In this document: positions 25,626 to 33,569 of the stretch, piece after piece
Layout: every line of letters starts with the position of its first letter
Position numbering within the stretch: the first letter of the stretch is position 1
From: Granulosicoccus sp.
GTDB lineage: Bacteria > Pseudomonadota > Gammaproteobacteria > Granulosicoccales > Granulosicoccaceae
Length of the DNA stretch: 37,784 nucleotides
Assembly: GCA_023301795.1 (NCBI GenBank)
Contig: JALZVU010000151.1
Span: 1 to 37,784, forward strand
Direction of reading: 5' to 3'
Translations under genes and position numbers: made by a program
The notes under the pieces: model-generated
Told to the model about the DNA's origin: nothing
Database searches by the model: none
What the model saw: only the letters and a program-made list of their open reading frames with translations

Positions 25626-26543
25626 ATGTCCATTCGCCCCATCAAGTCAGAGTCCCAGGCACAGCCAACCATGGAAGGCGCTGGTGTGCATCTACATCGC
25701 GTATTTGGCTTTGGCGATACCTCCCAAACCGATCCGTTTCTGATGATGGATGATTTCAGGAACGATGATCCCGCACAGTATTCAGCAGGCTTCCCATGGC
25801 ACCCGCATCGCGGCATTGAAACTATTACCTATGTGCTTGCAGGCTCCGTGGAGCATGCCGATAGCCTTGGCAACACCGGCTTGCTTGGACCCGGCAGTGT
25901 GCAATGGATGACTGCCGGTAGCGGCATCTTGCATCAGGAAATGCCCAAGGGTGATAGTGCCGGACGCATGCACGGGTTTCAGCTGTGGGCGAATTTGCCT
26001 GCCTCTTTAAAGATGAGCTCACCACGCTATCAGGATATTGCAGGCAAAGAGATAACAGAACTACAGGATGATGATGGTGTGATTGTTCGCGTTATTGTCG
26101 GTGACTGGCGCGGTAAACGAGGACCAGTGGATGGTGTTGCTGCCGACCCACAATTTCTTGATATCTCAGTACCTGCCAACACACGCAAGGTTATTCCTAT
26201 CGATGCTTATCGGAATGCCTTTGCCTATGTGTTCGAAGGGTCAGCTTCATTTCGTGATGCCTCGAATCCTATTGGCATTAAGGTAGAAAAAGAGCTTAAC
26301 GGCGAAGAAATTTTCCTGCGTGACCGCTCCGGCAATCGAACATTGGTCATGTTCGATACCGGCGATGAGATCGTTGTTCAGACACGCGATGAAGGCGTAC
26401 GGTTTTTATTGATGTCTGGAAAAGCTATTCGTGAACCAGTTGCCTGGCACGGACCCATTGTGATGAATACGCAACAAGAGATTCAGCAGGCAATGAAAGA
26501 CCTTAATGATGGGAGCTTTATCAAGCAACCCACACAAGGCTGA
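25626..26543 (+). CDS. Pirin-family bicupin protein
   Basis: 305 residues from ATG 25626 (MSIRPIKSESQAQ); the frame is open further upstream to 25572 but the family start fits this ATG. The N-terminal cupin carries the metal ligands: two histidines in FPWHPHRGIET, a further histidine in SVEHADS and a glutamate in ILHQEMP. MHGFQLWANLP and YQDI also follow the pirin pattern. Pirins are iron-binding cytosolic proteins; some have quercetinase activity and others modulate enzymes, so a role cannot be stated. It stands alone between the terminator and a convergent oxygenase gene, whose stop is nine bases away. Confidence 0.88.
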   Translation: MSIRPIKSESQAQPTMEGAGVHLHRVFGFGDTSQTDPFLMMDDFRNDDPAQYSAGFPWHPHRGIETITYVLAGSVEHADSLGNTGLLGPGSVQWMTAGSGILHQEMPKGDSAGRMHGFQLWANLPASLKMSSPRYQDIAGKEITELQDDDGVIVRVIVGDWRGKRGPVDGVAADPQFLDISVPANTRKVIPIDAYRNAFAYVFEGSASFRDASNPIGIKVEKELNGEEIFLRDRSGNRTLVMFDTGDEIVVQTRDEGVRFLLMSGKAIREPVAWHGPIVMNTQQEIQQAMKDLNDGSFIKQPTQG

Positions 26544-26551
26544 TACGCCCC

Positions 26552-27589
26552 CTACTCTCCTTGAACCACACCTTGGCTTTGGGCATAGGATATTGGCGGG
26601 TACTTAGGCGGGTTGTTGTCATCGCAACAGCTCGCTATGCAGCTCATCACATAGTGTGGGTTAGCGTTGAAGAAAAACGGAATGGAGTAGCGCGACTGAT
26701 TGCCCGTGTTGTTGTTAGCAAAATGGCGCGTGCTCAAGAACCTGTCGTTTGTCCATTGCTTTAGTAGCTCACCCGTATTGACGATGAACGAGTCCTGTAC
26801 CACTGGCGCCTTGACCCACACTTTGCGACGCTCACTGAACACTGTTAGCCCTGGTTGGTCTTGAGCGAGTATGGTGAAAAACGATGTATCCACATGCGGT
26901 GCAATACCAAAGGCGTTGTCTGCATTTTCCTCAACCGGAGGATAATGCGTCATGCGCAGTCGAAACAAGGGATCGACAAAAGCTTCATTGAAAAAATCTA
27001 CCGGCATACCTAGCGCTCTGGCATAGATGGGCAACATTCGCTTTCCCAACTGCTCCATTTTGTGCGCATACAGCTCAACCTGCTGGCGAAATTCTGGCAA
27101 GACGTTTGTGTCTGGCCATTGATTGTCATCCATGCCCAGTTGATCATCACACTTGACGATGAATGCCTCATTAACATTGCCCGTTTGACGCGCTGGCAGT
27201 TTTCGGTTTTTTAGTGGCAGGTATCCCATGCCACCAACTGGCCAATCTGGCCGGTCCATCAATATTTGATTCTTTGTCTCAACAGGCATGGCGTGGAACT
27301 GCCGTATCTGACTGAACGTGTCCTCCAAATCCTGAGTGGCAATGTGGTGCCCCGTGATTGAGAAAAAACCGGTTTCCTCACACGCTACTCGTAGCTGCTG
27401 AGCTATCTTGTCCAGCGCATCCTCTGAGCCACTGGAGAAGTACTCATTGAGATCGATAAGCGGAATGTCATCGGCCAGGGCATCCTCAGGCGTGGATGTG
27501 TCCCATTGCTCAGATTCGTCACGCAGCTGCTGCTCTTTGGCAGTAGCGTCGAAAGTTTTGGTGGTTGTGGTAGTACCAGAGGTCGGCAT
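26552..27589 (-). CDS. 2-oxoglutarate/Fe(II) oxygenase, isopenicillin N synthase-like
   Basis: A 345-residue enzyme of the IPNS/flavonoid-hydroxylase-like group. IPLIDLNEY (42-50) and ETGFFSITGHHI (72-83) form the N-terminal DIOX_N domain. The iron ligands are H232, D234 (APHVDTS) and H289 (STRHF), and R300 with S302 (RYSIPFF) would bind 2-oxoglutarate. It hydroxylates or desaturates a small molecule in the cytosol. The N-terminal 40 residues are low-complexity (Thr and acidic). There is no biosynthetic cluster next to it, so the substrate is open. It is convergent with pirin. Confidence 0.85.
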   Translation of the reverse strand: MPTSGTTTTTKTFDATAKEQQLRDESEQWDTSTPEDALADDIPLIDLNEYFSSGSEDALDKIAQQLRVACEETGFFSITGHHIATQDLEDTFSQIRQFHAMPVETKNQILMDRPDWPVGGMGYLPLKNRKLPARQTGNVNEAFIVKCDDQLGMDDNQWPDTNVLPEFRQQVELYAHKMEQLGKRMLPIYARALGMPVDFFNEAFVDPLFRLRMTHYPPVEENADNAFGIAPHVDTSFFTILAQDQPGLTVFSERRKVWVKAPVVQDSFIVNTGELLKQWTNDRFLSTRHFANNNTGNQSRYSIPFFFNANPHYVMSCIASCCDDNNPPKYPPISYAQSQGVVQGE

Positions 27590-27730
27590 TTTTGAGTGTT
27601 CCAGCTAGTTGCCTTAACTTTAACATTATTCAATTGTGCCAAGCCAAGTGCGGTGGTAATGGCTACTCAGCGTACTACTGCCAAACAAAAAGCGGGCGCG
27701 CCAACACACCAGAAAATCGCAGGCTCACTA

Positions 27731-28357
27731 TCATAAGATAAATTCGAGAATGTCTGTCAGTGCCGTTACCCTATTCTGGCCTTTTGACTGTTCAGAATAT
27801 TCATGGGGATCGTAGAAAATCGAATCCATGCCTGCGGCTTTTGCAGCCTCTAGACCCACCTCACTATCTTCAATAACCAAGCAGTTCTTTGGGTCTGCTG
27901 CGTATGCTTTTGCCGCATGTAAAAATAACGCAGGATCTGGCTTCCAGGCGTTAACTTCGTAGGCACTGAATATCCCAGTCTGAAAGAAGTGGGAAAGCCC
28001 ACACGTCTCCAGCGACCTCTTTGTCTTCTCAACGGGTGCATTCGACGCAATGCATTTAGCCGTTGCGATCTGTTCAAGCATTACGGCAACACCATGGCTG
28101 GGCGTGATCATGGATGCCGACAGGATTTCTTCCCGCTCACGGTACAGATCAAGGCATCTCACAGGAACTGCACCAGGCATGCGTCTTTCTATGTCATCGA
28201 ATATTCCAGCCAGGCGCATACCTTTGTATCGTGCTGTTACCTCGCAGACGCTTCGATCCGCTAGCGCTGGAATGACATCAATCAGGGCCTGCGATGCACA
28301 GTCTTCACTTTGCACCAAGGTTCCGTCCATGTCGAAGATGATGAGTTTGTATTTCAT
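27731..28357 (-). CDS. HAD-superfamily phosphatase, phosphoglycolate phosphatase/beta-phosphoglucomutase-like
   Basis: About 208 residues from ATG 28357 (MKYKLIIFDMDGTL), which places the catalytic FDMDGT motif at the N-terminus as usual; upstream codons in the same frame are unlikely to be translated. Motif I aspartates are D9 and D11, motif II lies in CIASNAP, the motif III lysine region is in VEKTKRSLE or further on near WKPDPA, and motif IV is IEDSEVG. A cap domain sits between motifs I and II, as in subfamily IA. These act on small phosphoesters; specificity cannot be read off. It lies just outside the cassette array and is on the same strand, but I see no full attC next to it. Confidence 0.83.
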   Translation of the reverse strand: MKYKLIIFDMDGTLVQSEDCASQALIDVIPALADRSVCEVTARYKGMRLAGIFDDIERRMPGAVPVRCLDLYREREEILSASMITPSHGVAVMLEQIATAKCIASNAPVEKTKRSLETCGLSHFFQTGIFSAYEVNAWKPDPALFLHAAKAYAADPKNCLVIEDSEVGLEAAKAAGMDSIFYDPHEYSEQSKGQNRVTALTDILEFIL

Positions 28358-28696
28358 ACGGGTGATTCTAGTAGGCTTTTTTCGTATTCTAAATGCGATC
28401 TGATTGAACTGCACATTCTGTGCGTGGCGAGGGGGTGATACAGAATTCGCGCTTGCTGCATACCACCATTAGACCTGTATCGCTGATAAATACAGTGCCG
28501 TTTTGCCGCCCAAAACGTGCCTACAACGAAAGTAGAATAGGTCGAGCATAACTAGGCAGTCTAAAGCTAATAACGCAGCAACTGACGACCCCCCGCTGCT
28601 CACTTAACACGATTTAGTGCGAACATAGAGACTCCTCAGCGAATACTCGGCGCCCAGTATAAACTCAACTTGATAGCGAGGCGCATGGCAGTATTC
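28358..28696. other. Intergenic region at the left edge of the cassette array
   Basis: 339 bp with no supported gene. The only structure I see is a 40-bp stretch (28451-28490) resembling one half of the attC sites further right, described separately. The rest, between that stretch and the S66 peptidase stop, shows no hairpin or promoter that I trust. Confidence 0.5.
28451..28490 (-). other. attC remnant (one half only)
   Basis: On the plus strand GCTTGCTGCAT at 28451-28461, then ATTAGACCTG and CGCTGAT-like sequence, closely parallel the end of the attC at 31642-31742 (GCTTGCTGCAT, GTTAGACCTG, CGATGAT). The other half, with TAACATC and CATCAGGAACACT, is absent to the left. It sits 3' of the S66 cassette, where its attC should be, so that site is probably truncated and inactive. 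Confidence 0.6.
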
Positions 28697-29629
28697 TTAG
28701 CACACAACGGGGTCTATCCTTAAGGTACCTTCTTTGGTATCAATAGTGGCAACCGATCCCAAAGGAAGCGCATATTGATCAGTGTCTCCATTTTCATCGG
28801 TGAGATCATGTCCGGCGTAGATCCCCCCCAGCACAGGAACGTTGAGCATCCCAAGACGGTCATTTAAAACGTCTATGATATTCCACCCACGATCGGTGTG
28901 ATCTCGCAAGCACTCAAAAGAGCCAAGTACTACACCAACAATTCCATCAAGAGCACCAGAGCGAATCAACTGTGTAAGAAAACGATCAACTGTCCCTAAC
29001 CCACCAGTTCGATTATGCTCAAGAAATAGGATAGCCCCTTGCATTGATGGCATACGAACACCAACAGCATTCGCAACCATTCGAAGATTGCCACCGATTA
29101 TTCTACCTTTCGCACTACCTGCAAAACTGACACCCGCTGATACAGCCATTGTATTAGCTCTCACAGTTATTGAATCTGTACTCATCAAAAGCTGTTTGAT
29201 CGAGCTTCTTGCTTTGCTTCCCCAAAGGCATCCGTGAATACCACCTAGCTGACAGCGCTCTAGAAGTGATAAGTGTAAGTTTGTAATATCGCTAAAACCG
29301 ATTAATGGCTTCGGATCAGAACGAACAGCTGCGAAATCAATTTCGTCAGCTATTCGATACGCACCAGCACCACCTGCTGTGGTTAGAATTGCTCTAACCT
29401 TTGAGTCTCTAAATGCACTATTGAGATCGTCGAGGCGGTCTGCATCAGAGCCTGCCATGTAACCGCATTGATCTAAGACATGTTGCCCTGTATCGCACCG
29501 AAGGCCCCAACTCTCTAACACTTTCATGTTTTCAACAATGGCAGATTTTGGAGGATAGCTAGCTGGCGACACCAAGCGAACCAAATCACCCTGTTGAAGT
29601 TTTGGAGAGTGGCGAAGCCCGTTTTTCAT
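28697..29629 (-). CDS. S66-family LD-carboxypeptidase / MccF-like serine peptidase (cassette gene)
   Basis: A 310-residue S66 peptidase. The Ser-Glu-His triad is complete: S113 in IGFSDIT, E204 in LFLEHNRTG and H274 in YAGHDLTDE, with spacing close to that of characterised LD-carboxypeptidases. The oxyanion region TTAGGAGAYRI (83-93) replaces the more usual TRGGYG pattern. Family members either trim the muropeptide L-Lys/mDAP-D-Ala bond in the cytosol or, like MccF, cleave microcin C-type peptide-nucleotide antibiotics and so give immunity. No signal peptide is present. As an integron cassette, a resistance-type function is plausible, but sequence alone does not separate the two. Its own attC is only a remnant. 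Confidence 0.85.
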   Translation of the reverse strand: MKNGLRHSPKLQQGDLVRLVSPASYPPKSAIVENMKVLESWGLRCDTGQHVLDQCGYMAGSDADRLDDLNSAFRDSKVRAILTTAGGAGAYRIADEIDFAAVRSDPKPLIGFSDITNLHLSLLERCQLGGIHGCLWGSKARSSIKQLLMSTDSITVRANTMAVSAGVSFAGSAKGRIIGGNLRMVANAVGVRMPSMQGAILFLEHNRTGGLGTVDRFLTQLIRSGALDGIVGVVLGSFECLRDHTDRGWNIIDVLNDRLGMLNVPVLGGIYAGHDLTDENGDTDQYALPLGSVATIDTKEGTLRIDPVVC

Positions 29630-29762
29630 AGTTTCATTTCTAATGCCAGCGCACTGCTTGAAGAAAATACCATCTTAGCCTAAACGATCAATGGCATAAC
29701 TTTGAATTAAGGTTACCATCCGAATAGAACCTCTCGAAGATTTACGGAAAGCTTGTCAGTAG

Positions 29763-29864
29763 GTATAACATTTGCCGTGAACCGCAGTGGAAAAGTGAGC
29801 GGGTTGTAAGCGGAGCCTGCGTTCCGATTGCTTGTCCGCTGTCAGCTCCATGGCTGCGTTAGAT
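29763..29864 (-). other. attC recombination site 1
   Basis: 102 bp. On the minus strand it opens with ATCTAAC (RYYYAAC, plus-strand 29858-29864) and closes with GTTATAC (29763-29769), one base off GTTRRRY. It shares the block GGTTGTAAGCGGAGCCTGCG with attC 4 (17 of 20 identical) but is otherwise the most divergent of the four. It follows the DUF2314/DUF2185 gene 3' end by 71 bp. The 306-bp gap 29630-29935 holds this site and nothing else I can support. Confidence 0.83.
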
Positions 29865-29935
29865 TTGCGTCGCTGATACCTGCATTTCGTCTAGCAATTT
29901 GTAGGACTTAAAGGCCTATAAATCAGTCTTACATA

Positions 29936-30550
29936 CTAATCATGAAGCTCAACAAATTCGTCATTCTTATCCTTAATAAATGCAACGTCATAGTTTCTAT
30001 CAAGTAGCGCTACACAGCTATCATCCTGCCTGAGAACCGCGCCCAGCGACACTATAGACGTATTCGCGGCATTTTCCATGTACTCGTCAGTTTCAGTGCC
30101 AGTAGTAAATCTCCAACCACTATCATCGTCATCGTCTGGTTCTTCTCTATACAGATAGCCGACAGGTTCTCCATCGTGGAGAATGTTATTGGTTACGAAA
30201 CACTTTTTCATGTATTTATCTGTAACGGATGGAATTGGATCGTCTAAGTCAGTATTTATGATGTGGCATTCGCTAAATGTGACTGGATCTTGGTACTTCA
30301 AGGTGTCGATATATTGTGGGTCATTGTCTAACCGCCCAGTAAATACGCTATTGGATATATCTGATATAAGAATCCACATTCTCTCAGCTCTCGGGGCTTC
30401 AGGATCATCAGATTGGAATCGAAATATGCATTTAGCAAAATTGCCCTTCTGGAGCTTAGAAACTACATCTCCGGAAGGCTTGTGGAATGTATAGGGGAAT
30501 TCATCAGCAATCTTCTGTGCGTCTTCAAGTTCCCAGTTTTTAGATTGCAC
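29936..30550 (-). CDS. DUF2314-DUF2185 (Imm33-like) two-domain protein (cassette gene)
   Basis: A 204-residue acidic cytosolic protein starting at GTG 30550. Residues 22-100 resemble DUF2314 (FHKPSGDVVSKLQKGNFAKC, ERMWILI). Residues 116-200 resemble DUF2185/Imm33, with the typical CFVTNNIL, GYLYREEPDD, DSGWRFTTGTE and SLGAVLRQDDS segments. Imm33 domains are found among immunity proteins of polymorphic toxin systems. No toxin gene is paired with it in this cassette, so it may be an orphan immunity or simply a protein-binding regulator. The name rests on recognition of short motifs; function is not established for either domain. Confidence 0.7.
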   Translation of the reverse strand: MQSKNWELEDAQKIADEFPYTFHKPSGDVVSKLQKGNFAKCIFRFQSDDPEAPRAERMWILISDISNSVFTGRLDNDPQYIDTLKYQDPVTFSECHIINTDLDDPIPSVTDKYMKKCFVTNNILHDGEPVGYLYREEPDDDDDSGWRFTTGTETDEYMENAANTSIVSLGAVLRQDDSCVALLDRNYDVAFIKDKNDEFVELHD

Positions 30551-30663
30551 TATAGGTCCCTAGTTAGAGGTTTGTTGCTTGGAAATATGCACCCAGTGGA
30601 TCGCTAGCGTGGTGCAATCTTACCGATGCGATTCTAAGCGCTTGCAAAATAAAGGGCCAGTAA

Positions 30664-30763
30664 ATCTAACATCTACCATCAGGAACACTGAAGGCTAACG
30701 CACGTTCTGGCGTAGCCAGGGTGTGTGGCAGGGTCCGGTGATTGCTGCATGGCTCCGTTAGAC
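30664..30763 (-). other. attC recombination site 2
   Basis: 100 bp. On the minus strand it starts with GTCTAAC (plus-strand 30757-30763) and ends with a perfect GTTAGAT (30664-30670). It belongs with attC 3: both share CATCAGGAACACT, CACGTTCTGGCG and TTGCTGCATGGCTCCGTTAG. It touches the FRG gene stop (two bases away), and the start of the previous cassette gene lies 113 bp to its left. Confidence 0.87.
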
Positions 30764-30764
30764 G

Positions 30765-31514
30765 TCAGCATATTTTGCCCACCGGCTGCAAATGTATTAG
30801 ATCTTCCAATGCCTTTTTGCATACTGATTCTACCGATGGTGCTAGCTGCACTGCAGATATGCCCATAAGTGATAGTTCTCGCATTACACGTGGTCGCTCT
30901 TGGACAGGCAATACGTATTTTTTTAAGAATTCAAGACCATTAACTTCGCAGGTGCGAATATGTGCTTCTGCATCTTTTTGATTTGTCCATGTGAAAAGCC
31001 CCTGCTGCATCGCGAGCTTGTGATTGCCTACTAGTCTCGTTTGCAACATGGAGACATGCGGTCGATGGTCAGCAAAATCACTTTGCCTCTCGTATACTTC
31101 CGACCAATGTTTCTGATCAAATGAGTATATCGCTACGTTTTTACTTTGTGGCTGGAAATGATTAACAGATTCATAAGCGAAAAACGCTGCAATGTATGGT
31201 GACCACGACCAATCAATCAGTGGTGTAGGAAAGCCGTTATGCTGTAGGAATGCTAGGGCCTCGGCCAGACCATCCGGTGTCTTTGTGTTCCAGGCTTGTC
31301 CCGACCATGCTTCTACTCCCTCAAGAACTTGAGGCACGACTACATTTGTATATGTTTCAAGTTCGCTGGGACCACCCACTAACGGTGTTCTATGTAAGGA
31401 AGATGAGAGTTTCCAATCCGAATTGCTTTGCCCACGATAAATGAGCATATTATCATTAGAAATATCGACAGACGCTTGGGCTTTGTATTGGTCCCACCCA
31501 ATAGATGTTTCCAT
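30765..31514 (-). CDS. FRG-domain protein (cassette gene)
   Basis: A 249-residue protein with an FRG domain. The N-terminal motif is YRGQSNSDWKL at residues 26-36 (the F/Y-R-G that names the domain), with SSLHR after it; GFPTPLIDWSWSPYIAAF (94-111) matches the family G-hP-T-R-LLDW(T)-SP-xxAxxFA block. FRG domains occur in many mobile and defence-associated proteins; their activity is not settled. No second domain is recognised. It is one cassette by itself. A role in phage defence or stress is possible but not shown by this sequence. Confidence 0.78.
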   Translation of the reverse strand: METSIGWDQYKAQASVDISNDNMLIYRGQSNSDWKLSSSLHRTPLVGGPSELETYTNVVVPQVLEGVEAWSGQAWNTKTPDGLAEALAFLQHNGFPTPLIDWSWSPYIAAFFAYESVNHFQPQSKNVAIYSFDQKHWSEVYERQSDFADHRPHVSMLQTRLVGNHKLAMQQGLFTWTNQKDAEAHIRTCEVNGLEFLKKYVLPVQERPRVMRELSLMGISAVQLAPSVESVCKKALEDLIHLQPVGKIC

Positions 31515-31641
31515 TGTTTTTCTAAAAATGTTTTTTGTAGTTTATCAGGATACTATAGCTAATAAGTAGCCCCTACCTTCTGGCTCGAACAATCAACTGC
31601 GCAACGACCTGTTTTTGGGCTTGAAGAAATATTTCCCTGAC

Positions 31642-31742
31642 GACTAACATCGCGCATCAGGAACACTTGACGCTGACGCACGTTCTGGCGCTAACCAGGT
31701 TGTGTGGCAGGGTCCAGTGCTTGCTGCATGGCTCCGTTAGAC
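31642..31742 (-). other. attC recombination site 3
   Basis: 101 bp. Minus-strand GTCTAAC (plus-strand 31736-31742) at the start; GTTAGTC (31642-31648) at the end, one mismatch to GTTRRRY. CACTTGA and TCCAGTG near the two ends pair with one mismatch, giving the expected folded-strand structure. The 346-bp gap 31515-31860 consists of this site and flanking sequence without a gene. Confidence 0.87.
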
Positions 31743-31860
31743 CTGCGTCGATGATAATTGTGGCGCTATTTTAACGTCCGCTAAGTGCGACGGGAGTGCT
31801 AGTAACCAACAATCTATAAAATACTACTGCGAATCCTTGTATGAAATGGCCAGCTTGATC

Positions 31861-32592
31861 CTATATCTTTTTTTCAACACCATATTCATCCCAATCATTC
31901 CAACCCGGGAACCTCATTGGAGCTACTGAATCAATATTTTGAAGATATTGTCCCCAATGTTCTAGTTTTTCATGTAAACCAGCGACAAACGCTTCCGGCT
32001 CTTTATAAGTAAAACCAGCTCCTTGAACTTCTGCAACTAGCCGCGGTGGCAACACTGTAAATCCCATGTAGTTTAATGAATAGTTCATAGAGTGCAGCAG
32101 AGCTTGAATTTCGCCACCGGCTCTACCATTTTCTGTAAACGTGTTATTCGGTGCTCCTGATGTCACAGAACAGACTGCTCGTTTTCCAAGAAAATAACCT
32201 TTGTCATAGCGCTTTTTGCTCGTATAGAGACCTCCAGCAATGAACACTCTGTCTAACCATCCCTTCAGAATTGCTGGTTGTTGATGCCACCATAGAGGAA
32301 ATTGAAATATAACCAAATCGCAGCGTTCTAAGCGATCTATTTCTCGTTGTACGTCAATTGGAAGTGAATCTGTCTTATAAGAATGCCGTTGTTCAGATAG
32401 CGGCTCAAATACTTCTATATTTACTCGAGAAGTGTAGTGCTCTGCCTTCTCGACAGGGTCAAATTGTTCCGCATATAAATCTGATACCTCAACTACAGCA
32501 CCAGATTTTTCAAAAGTTTCAATCGCTTTATCTTTTAAAGCACTGTTGAATGATCTGGGCTCAGGATGGCAAAAAACAATCAATACATTCAT
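31861..32592 (-). CDS. Flavodoxin-fold NAD(P)H quinone oxidoreductase (NQO1/MdaB/KefF-like; cassette gene)
   Basis: A 243-residue protein of the flavodoxin_2 family. MNVLIVFCHPEPRSFNSAL holds the flavin phosphate-binding start, DLVIFQFPLWWHQQPAILKGW (with the conserved PLWW) lines the flavin ring, and CSVTSGAPNNTFTENG is the second flavin loop. Keyed positions are about 1-19, 93-112 and 137-152. Such enzymes reduce quinones by two electrons with NAD(P)H, limiting redox cycling and oxidative stress. As a cassette gene this may give tolerance to electrophiles or quinones. It ends 118 bp from attC 3, which carries its recombination site. Confidence 0.85.
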   Translation of the reverse strand: MNVLIVFCHPEPRSFNSALKDKAIETFEKSGAVVEVSDLYAEQFDPVEKAEHYTSRVNIEVFEPLSEQRHSYKTDSLPIDVQREIDRLERCDLVIFQFPLWWHQQPAILKGWLDRVFIAGGLYTSKKRYDKGYFLGKRAVCSVTSGAPNNTFTENGRAGGEIQALLHSMNYSLNYMGFTVLPPRLVAEVQGAGFTYKEPEAFVAGLHEKLEHWGQYLQNIDSVAPMRFPGWNDWDEYGVEKKI

Positions 32593-32696
32593 GATGATAA
32601 TTTTATTACTTACAAAGAGTATTTTGTCAGCTTATCGCCGGACACGAAAACTAAGCCCTTACCCTCGCAGACTCTTGCTTAAAAGTCCATCAGTAG

Positions 32697-32798
32697 GTCT
32701 AACATCTGCCATCAGGAACACTGGATAGACGAACAGGTTGTGGGCGGAGCCCGCGTTCTGGTTGACTGTCCAGTGCTTGCTGCATGGCTCAGTTAGGC
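32697..32798 (-). other. attC recombination site 4
   Basis: 102 bp. Minus-strand GCCTAAC (plus-strand 32792-32798) begins it and a perfect GTTAGAC (32697-32703) ends it. CACTGGA (32719-32725) and TCCAGTG (32769-32775) are perfectly complementary arms. The left arm matches attC 2 and 3 while the middle (GGTTGTGGGCGGAGCCCGCG) matches attC 1, so the site is mosaic in appearance. It lies 33 bp beyond the antitoxin stop. Confidence 0.87.
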
Positions 32799-32831
32799 AT
32801 GGACATGAGTTGCCCTGCTGCGCTACCCCTA

Positions 32832-33137
32832 CTACGCAGCCTTGTTGTCATCTTTTGGAATTGCATGCAAGCGAAGACCAAGAGCACCTACAACTTTTAA
32901 TATTGTTGCTAGCTCAGGATTACCATCCGCTGATAGTGATTTATACAAACTTTCTCTACCAAGACCTGCGTCTCGTGCTAACTGGGACATACCTTTAGAT
33001 CGTGCGATGTCCCCGAGCGTTGCTGCAATAACTCCAGGGTCACCGTCTTCGAGCGCAGCCTCCAAGTAGGCCGCCATCTCCTCTCTTGAGGAAATATGCT
33101 CGCTTGGATTCCACTCACTAGTTTGTGTTTTGTTCAT
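32832..33137 (-). CDS. Antitoxin, addiction-module antidote family with HTH (cassette gene)
   Basis: About 101 residues from ATG 33137 (MNKTQTSEWNPS); GAGG seven bases upstream supports it over the longer open frame. The pattern YLEAALEDGDPGVIAATLGDIA, then SKGMSQLARDAGLGRESLYKSLS and GNPELATILKVVGALGL, is that of the Xre-type probable addiction-module antidote family. The segment MSQLARDAGLGRESLYKSL is the helix-turn-helix. It would neutralise the adjacent toxin and repress the promoter. It is 10 bp downstream of the toxin stop, the reversed toxin-first order seen in HigBA-like modules. Confidence 0.88.
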   Translation of the reverse strand: MNKTQTSEWNPSEHISSREEMAAYLEAALEDGDPGVIAATLGDIARSKGMSQLARDAGLGRESLYKSLSADGNPELATILKVVGALGLRLHAIPKDDNKAA

Positions 33138-33147
33138 CGCATTACCT

Positions 33148-33438
33148 CTAAATATTTTCAGCAAGCTCATGAGCTTGTTTTATGTCACGCTGCTGGCTGG
33201 ATTTATCACCACCAGCAAGAAGCAAGACAAATTCCTCTCCCCGTTTCATAAAATAGATTCGATACCCGGGACCGTAGTCTATTCGCAATTCAGACAACCC
33301 CTTCCCAATTGGCTCTGCATCGCCGGGGTTACCGAGTGAAAGCCTTCGGATACGGATATCAATCTTCGCCTTTGCTCGAGGGTCTTTAAGCCTCTTGAAC
33401 CAGCGGGCATACTGATCAGTCTGGCGGATTTCAATCAT
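33148..33438 (-). CDS. RelE/ParE-superfamily toxin, addiction-module killer protein (cassette gene)
   Basis: A 96-residue basic protein typical of the Gp49/HigB-like RelE group. Family segments are QYARWFKRLKDPRAKAKI, IRRLSLGNPGD, GLSELRIDYGPGYRIYF and LLLAGGDKSSQQRDIKQA. Members usually act as ribosome-dependent mRNA endonucleases and arrest growth unless bound by their antitoxin. It is the first gene of the pair, 8 bp after a -10 box, so its leader is very short. Toxin-antitoxin cassettes are common in large chromosomal integrons and are thought to stabilise the array. Confidence 0.9.
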   Translation of the reverse strand: MIEIRQTDQYARWFKRLKDPRAKAKIDIRIRRLSLGNPGDAEPIGKGLSELRIDYGPGYRIYFMKRGEEFVLLLAGGDKSSQQRDIKQAHELAENI

Positions 33439-33445
33439 AATCTAG

Positions 33446-33474
33446 ATTGTATCCTTTAGGATACGCCCAGTCAA
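33446..33474 (-). promoter_or_regulatory. Near-consensus sigma-70 promoter of the toxin-antitoxin pair
   Basis: On the minus strand TTGACT (plus-strand 33469-33474) and TACAAT (33446-33451) are separated by exactly 17 bp. The -10 lies seven bases upstream of the toxin ATG at 33438, so the transcript is almost leaderless. It reads into the array and may also drive the downstream cassettes. Confidence 0.75.
33449..33464. promoter_or_regulatory. Palindromic operator GTATCC-TTTA-GGATAC
   Basis: A perfect 6-bp inverted repeat with a 4-bp centre, lying inside the promoter and overlapping the -10 box. Its position fits autorepression by the antitoxin or the toxin-antitoxin complex. Confidence 0.75.
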
Positions 33475-33569
33475 GCCTTGTTCAGCGCGCCACCAATCTC
33501 GTTTTAAACCCGTCGCTGTATCGAAGTCAGAATTGAAACTGCCAAACCTCGAAAGTGACAAATCGACAT

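Noticed and set aside
27731-28357. HAD phosphatase as a sixth cassette
   Set aside because: No attC or remnant is found on its 3' side (27590-27730), so membership of the array is not supported.
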